DNA of 6,889 nt from Prevotellaceae bacterium (GTDB lineage: Bacteria; Bacteroidota; Bacteroidia; Bacteroidales; UBA932), in contig JAISDR010000248.1 of NCBI GenBank assembly GCA_031264645.1, forward strand, positions 1 through 6,889. Direction: 5' to 3'. The notes under the pieces are model-generated. The model was not told the DNA's origin, ran no database searches, and worked only from the letters and a program-made list of their open reading frames with translations. The translations under genes and the position numbers were made by a program. Each line of letters opens with the position of its first letter. Position 1 is the stretch's first letter. Shown here in pieces: positions 5,736 through 6,889 of this stretch.

Positions 5736-6889
5736 ATGAAGAAAGAATTGATAGAAAAATCGTATGAAATAGCGAAAGAACGCTATGCTGCGACAGGCGT
5801 TGATGTTGATGATGCATTAACCGAATTGCAGAAAATTGCAATCTCCATTCATTGCTGGCAGGCAGATGATGTAAATGGATTTGAAATCACGGAAAATTTA
5901 GGCGGCGGAGGTATTCAGGCTACCGGAAATTATCCCGGAAAAGCGCGCAGTATTGAAGAACTGCGCACTGACATAGAAAAGGTATTGACCCTGGTCGGCG
6001 GCAAACACCGTTTGAATTTGCATGCAATATACGGCGATTTCAAAGGTAAGGTTGTCGACAGAGACCAGATTGAACCCGAACATTTCACAAGCTGGATGCA
6101 GTGGGCTAAGGAAAAGGACTTGAAACTTGATTTCAACTCGACTTCCTTCGGACATCCGAAAAGCGGAGACCTGACTCTGGCAAATCCAGACAAGGCTATT
6201 CGCGATTTCTGGATTGAGCATACAATACGCTGCCGGACTATCTCGGAGGAGATGGGAAAATTCCAGAATGACCCGTGTATAATGAATATCTGGATTCATG
6301 ACGGAATGAAAGACTTGACGGTGAATCGCTACAAATACCGCCAAATCCTCGAGCAGTCGCTGGACGATATATTTAAAATCGATTACAAAAACATGAAGGA
6401 CTGTATCGAAGCCAAGCTCTTCGGGATAGCGCTGGAAAGCTATACGGTTGGATCGTATGACTTTTATCTGGGCTACGGAGCTAAAAAACAGAAGATCGTA
6501 ACGCTGGATACGGGACATTTTCACATATCCGAAAATATTGCCGACAAGATTTCGTCCCTGCTGCTGTTTACTCCCGAAATCATGCTGCACGTGAGCCGCC
6601 CGATACGCTGGGATTCCGACCATGTCGTGATTCTGAATGACGATATTGCAGAACTTGCAAAAGAAGTGATACGGGCAAAGGCGCTCGGACGCGTTCATAT
6701 CGGACTGGATTTCTTCGATGCATCCATCAACCGCATAGGCGCTTATGTAATCGGCATCAGGTCTACGCAAAAGGCGTTTTTGCAAGCCTTGCTGGAGCCT
6801 GCCGCAAAACTGAGCAAGTACGAGGAAAACGGACAGTATTTCGAAAGGCTGGCTCTGCTGGAAGAAGCAAAGGTACTGCCATGGAATGC
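5736..6889 (+). CDS. rhaA: L-rhamnose isomerase, 3' end cut by the window
   Basis: RhaA interconverts L-rhamnose and L-rhamnulose in the cytoplasm, using divalent metals such as Mn2+, and is the first step of the pathway. 384 complete codons are open to the window end; relatives have about 420, so roughly 30-35 C-terminal residues are missing. The sequence follows E. coli RhaA closely: HCWQADDVNGFE (39-50), GGIQATGNYPGKAR (58-71), LNLHAIYGD (93-101), MNIWIHDGMKD (183-193), LESYTVGS (233-240), LDTGHFH (257-263), HVSRPIRWDSDHVV (285-298) and HIGLDFFDASINR (321-333). The metal ligands of the E. coli enzyme fall at Glu234, Asp258, His285 and Asp325 for one site, with His261, Asp293 and Asp295 at the other; all are present. 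The ATG at 5736 gives an N-terminus that aligns with E. coli. The 31 bp gap after rhaB has no terminator, so the two are cotranscribed. A long minus-strand open frame over 6785-5898 is only a shadow of this gene. Confidence 0.97.
   Translation, partial: MKKELIEKSYEIAKERYAATGVDVDDALTELQKIAISIHCWQADDVNGFEITENLGGGGIQATGNYPGKARSIEELRTDIEKVLTLVGGKHRLNLHAIYGDFKGKVVDRDQIEPEHFTSWMQWAKEKDLKLDFNSTSFGHPKSGDLTLANPDKAIRDFWIEHTIRCRTISEEMGKFQNDPCIMNIWIHDGMKDLTVNRYKYRQILEQSLDDIFKIDYKNMKDCIEAKLFGIALESYTVGSYDFYLGYGAKKQKIVTLDTGHFHISENIADKISSLLLFTPEIMLHVSRPIRWDSDHVVILNDDIAELAKEVIRAKALGRVHIGLDFFDASINRIGAYVIGIRSTQKAFLQALLEPAAKLSKYEENGQYFERLALLEEAKVLPWN

Noticed and set aside
5898..6785. Long minus-strand open frame of 295 codons
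   Set aside because: It lies wholly antisense to rhaA, whose sequence is conserved residue by residue; the translation resembles no known family and is a codon-composition shadow.

Overview
The window looks like chromosomal DNA from a member of the Bacteroidota, probably Bacteroidales. Two clean TAnnTTTG-type (-7) promoter boxes (4146-4153 on +, 1733-1726 on -) sit upstream of genes, Shine-Dalgarno sequences are weak or absent at most starts, and the gene content fits: an rhaB-rhaA order, a small acidic PRiA4_ORF3-like protein, and a bacterial SLC12-type transporter. The species cannot be named from the sequence.

Layout. (1) Positions 1-705 hold no intact gene. They contain an AT-rich edge, a tandem array of eight 22-23 bp units plus a partial ninth (60-252), a strong hairpin (348-382), and a pair of diverged direct repeats about 40 bp long (392-430 and 486-524), the second running into another hairpin. 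(2) Positions 706-1205 are a decayed + strand gene for a HycE/HyfG/NuoD-like large subunit (group 4 hydrogenase / complex I 49 kDa family). It has an internal stop, a frame change, a lost central section and no recognisable N-terminal half. (3) A minus-strand gene (1700-1221) with its own promoter encodes a small PRiA4_ORF3-like protein with an acidic tail; it converges on the pseudogene. (4) A large minus-strand gene (4009-1772) encodes an SLC12/cation-chloride-cotransporter-like membrane protein. (5) A 219 bp divergent intergenic region carries the rha promoter. (6) rhaB (4229-5704) and rhaA (from 5736, cut by the window end at codon 384) form an L-rhamnose catabolic operon.

How the genes work together. 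RhaA converts L-rhamnose to L-rhamnulose and RhaB phosphorylates it to L-rhamnulose 1-phosphate; the aldolase and sugar transporter are probably beyond the right edge. The SLC12-like transporter shares only the intergenic region with rha, and a functional link is not shown. The left 1.2 kb looks like decaying, repeat-rich DNA. I found no convincing new multi-gene system. The points most worth checking are the GATC-bearing tandem array, the hydrogenase-like pseudogene, and the conserved ion-site residues of the transporter.
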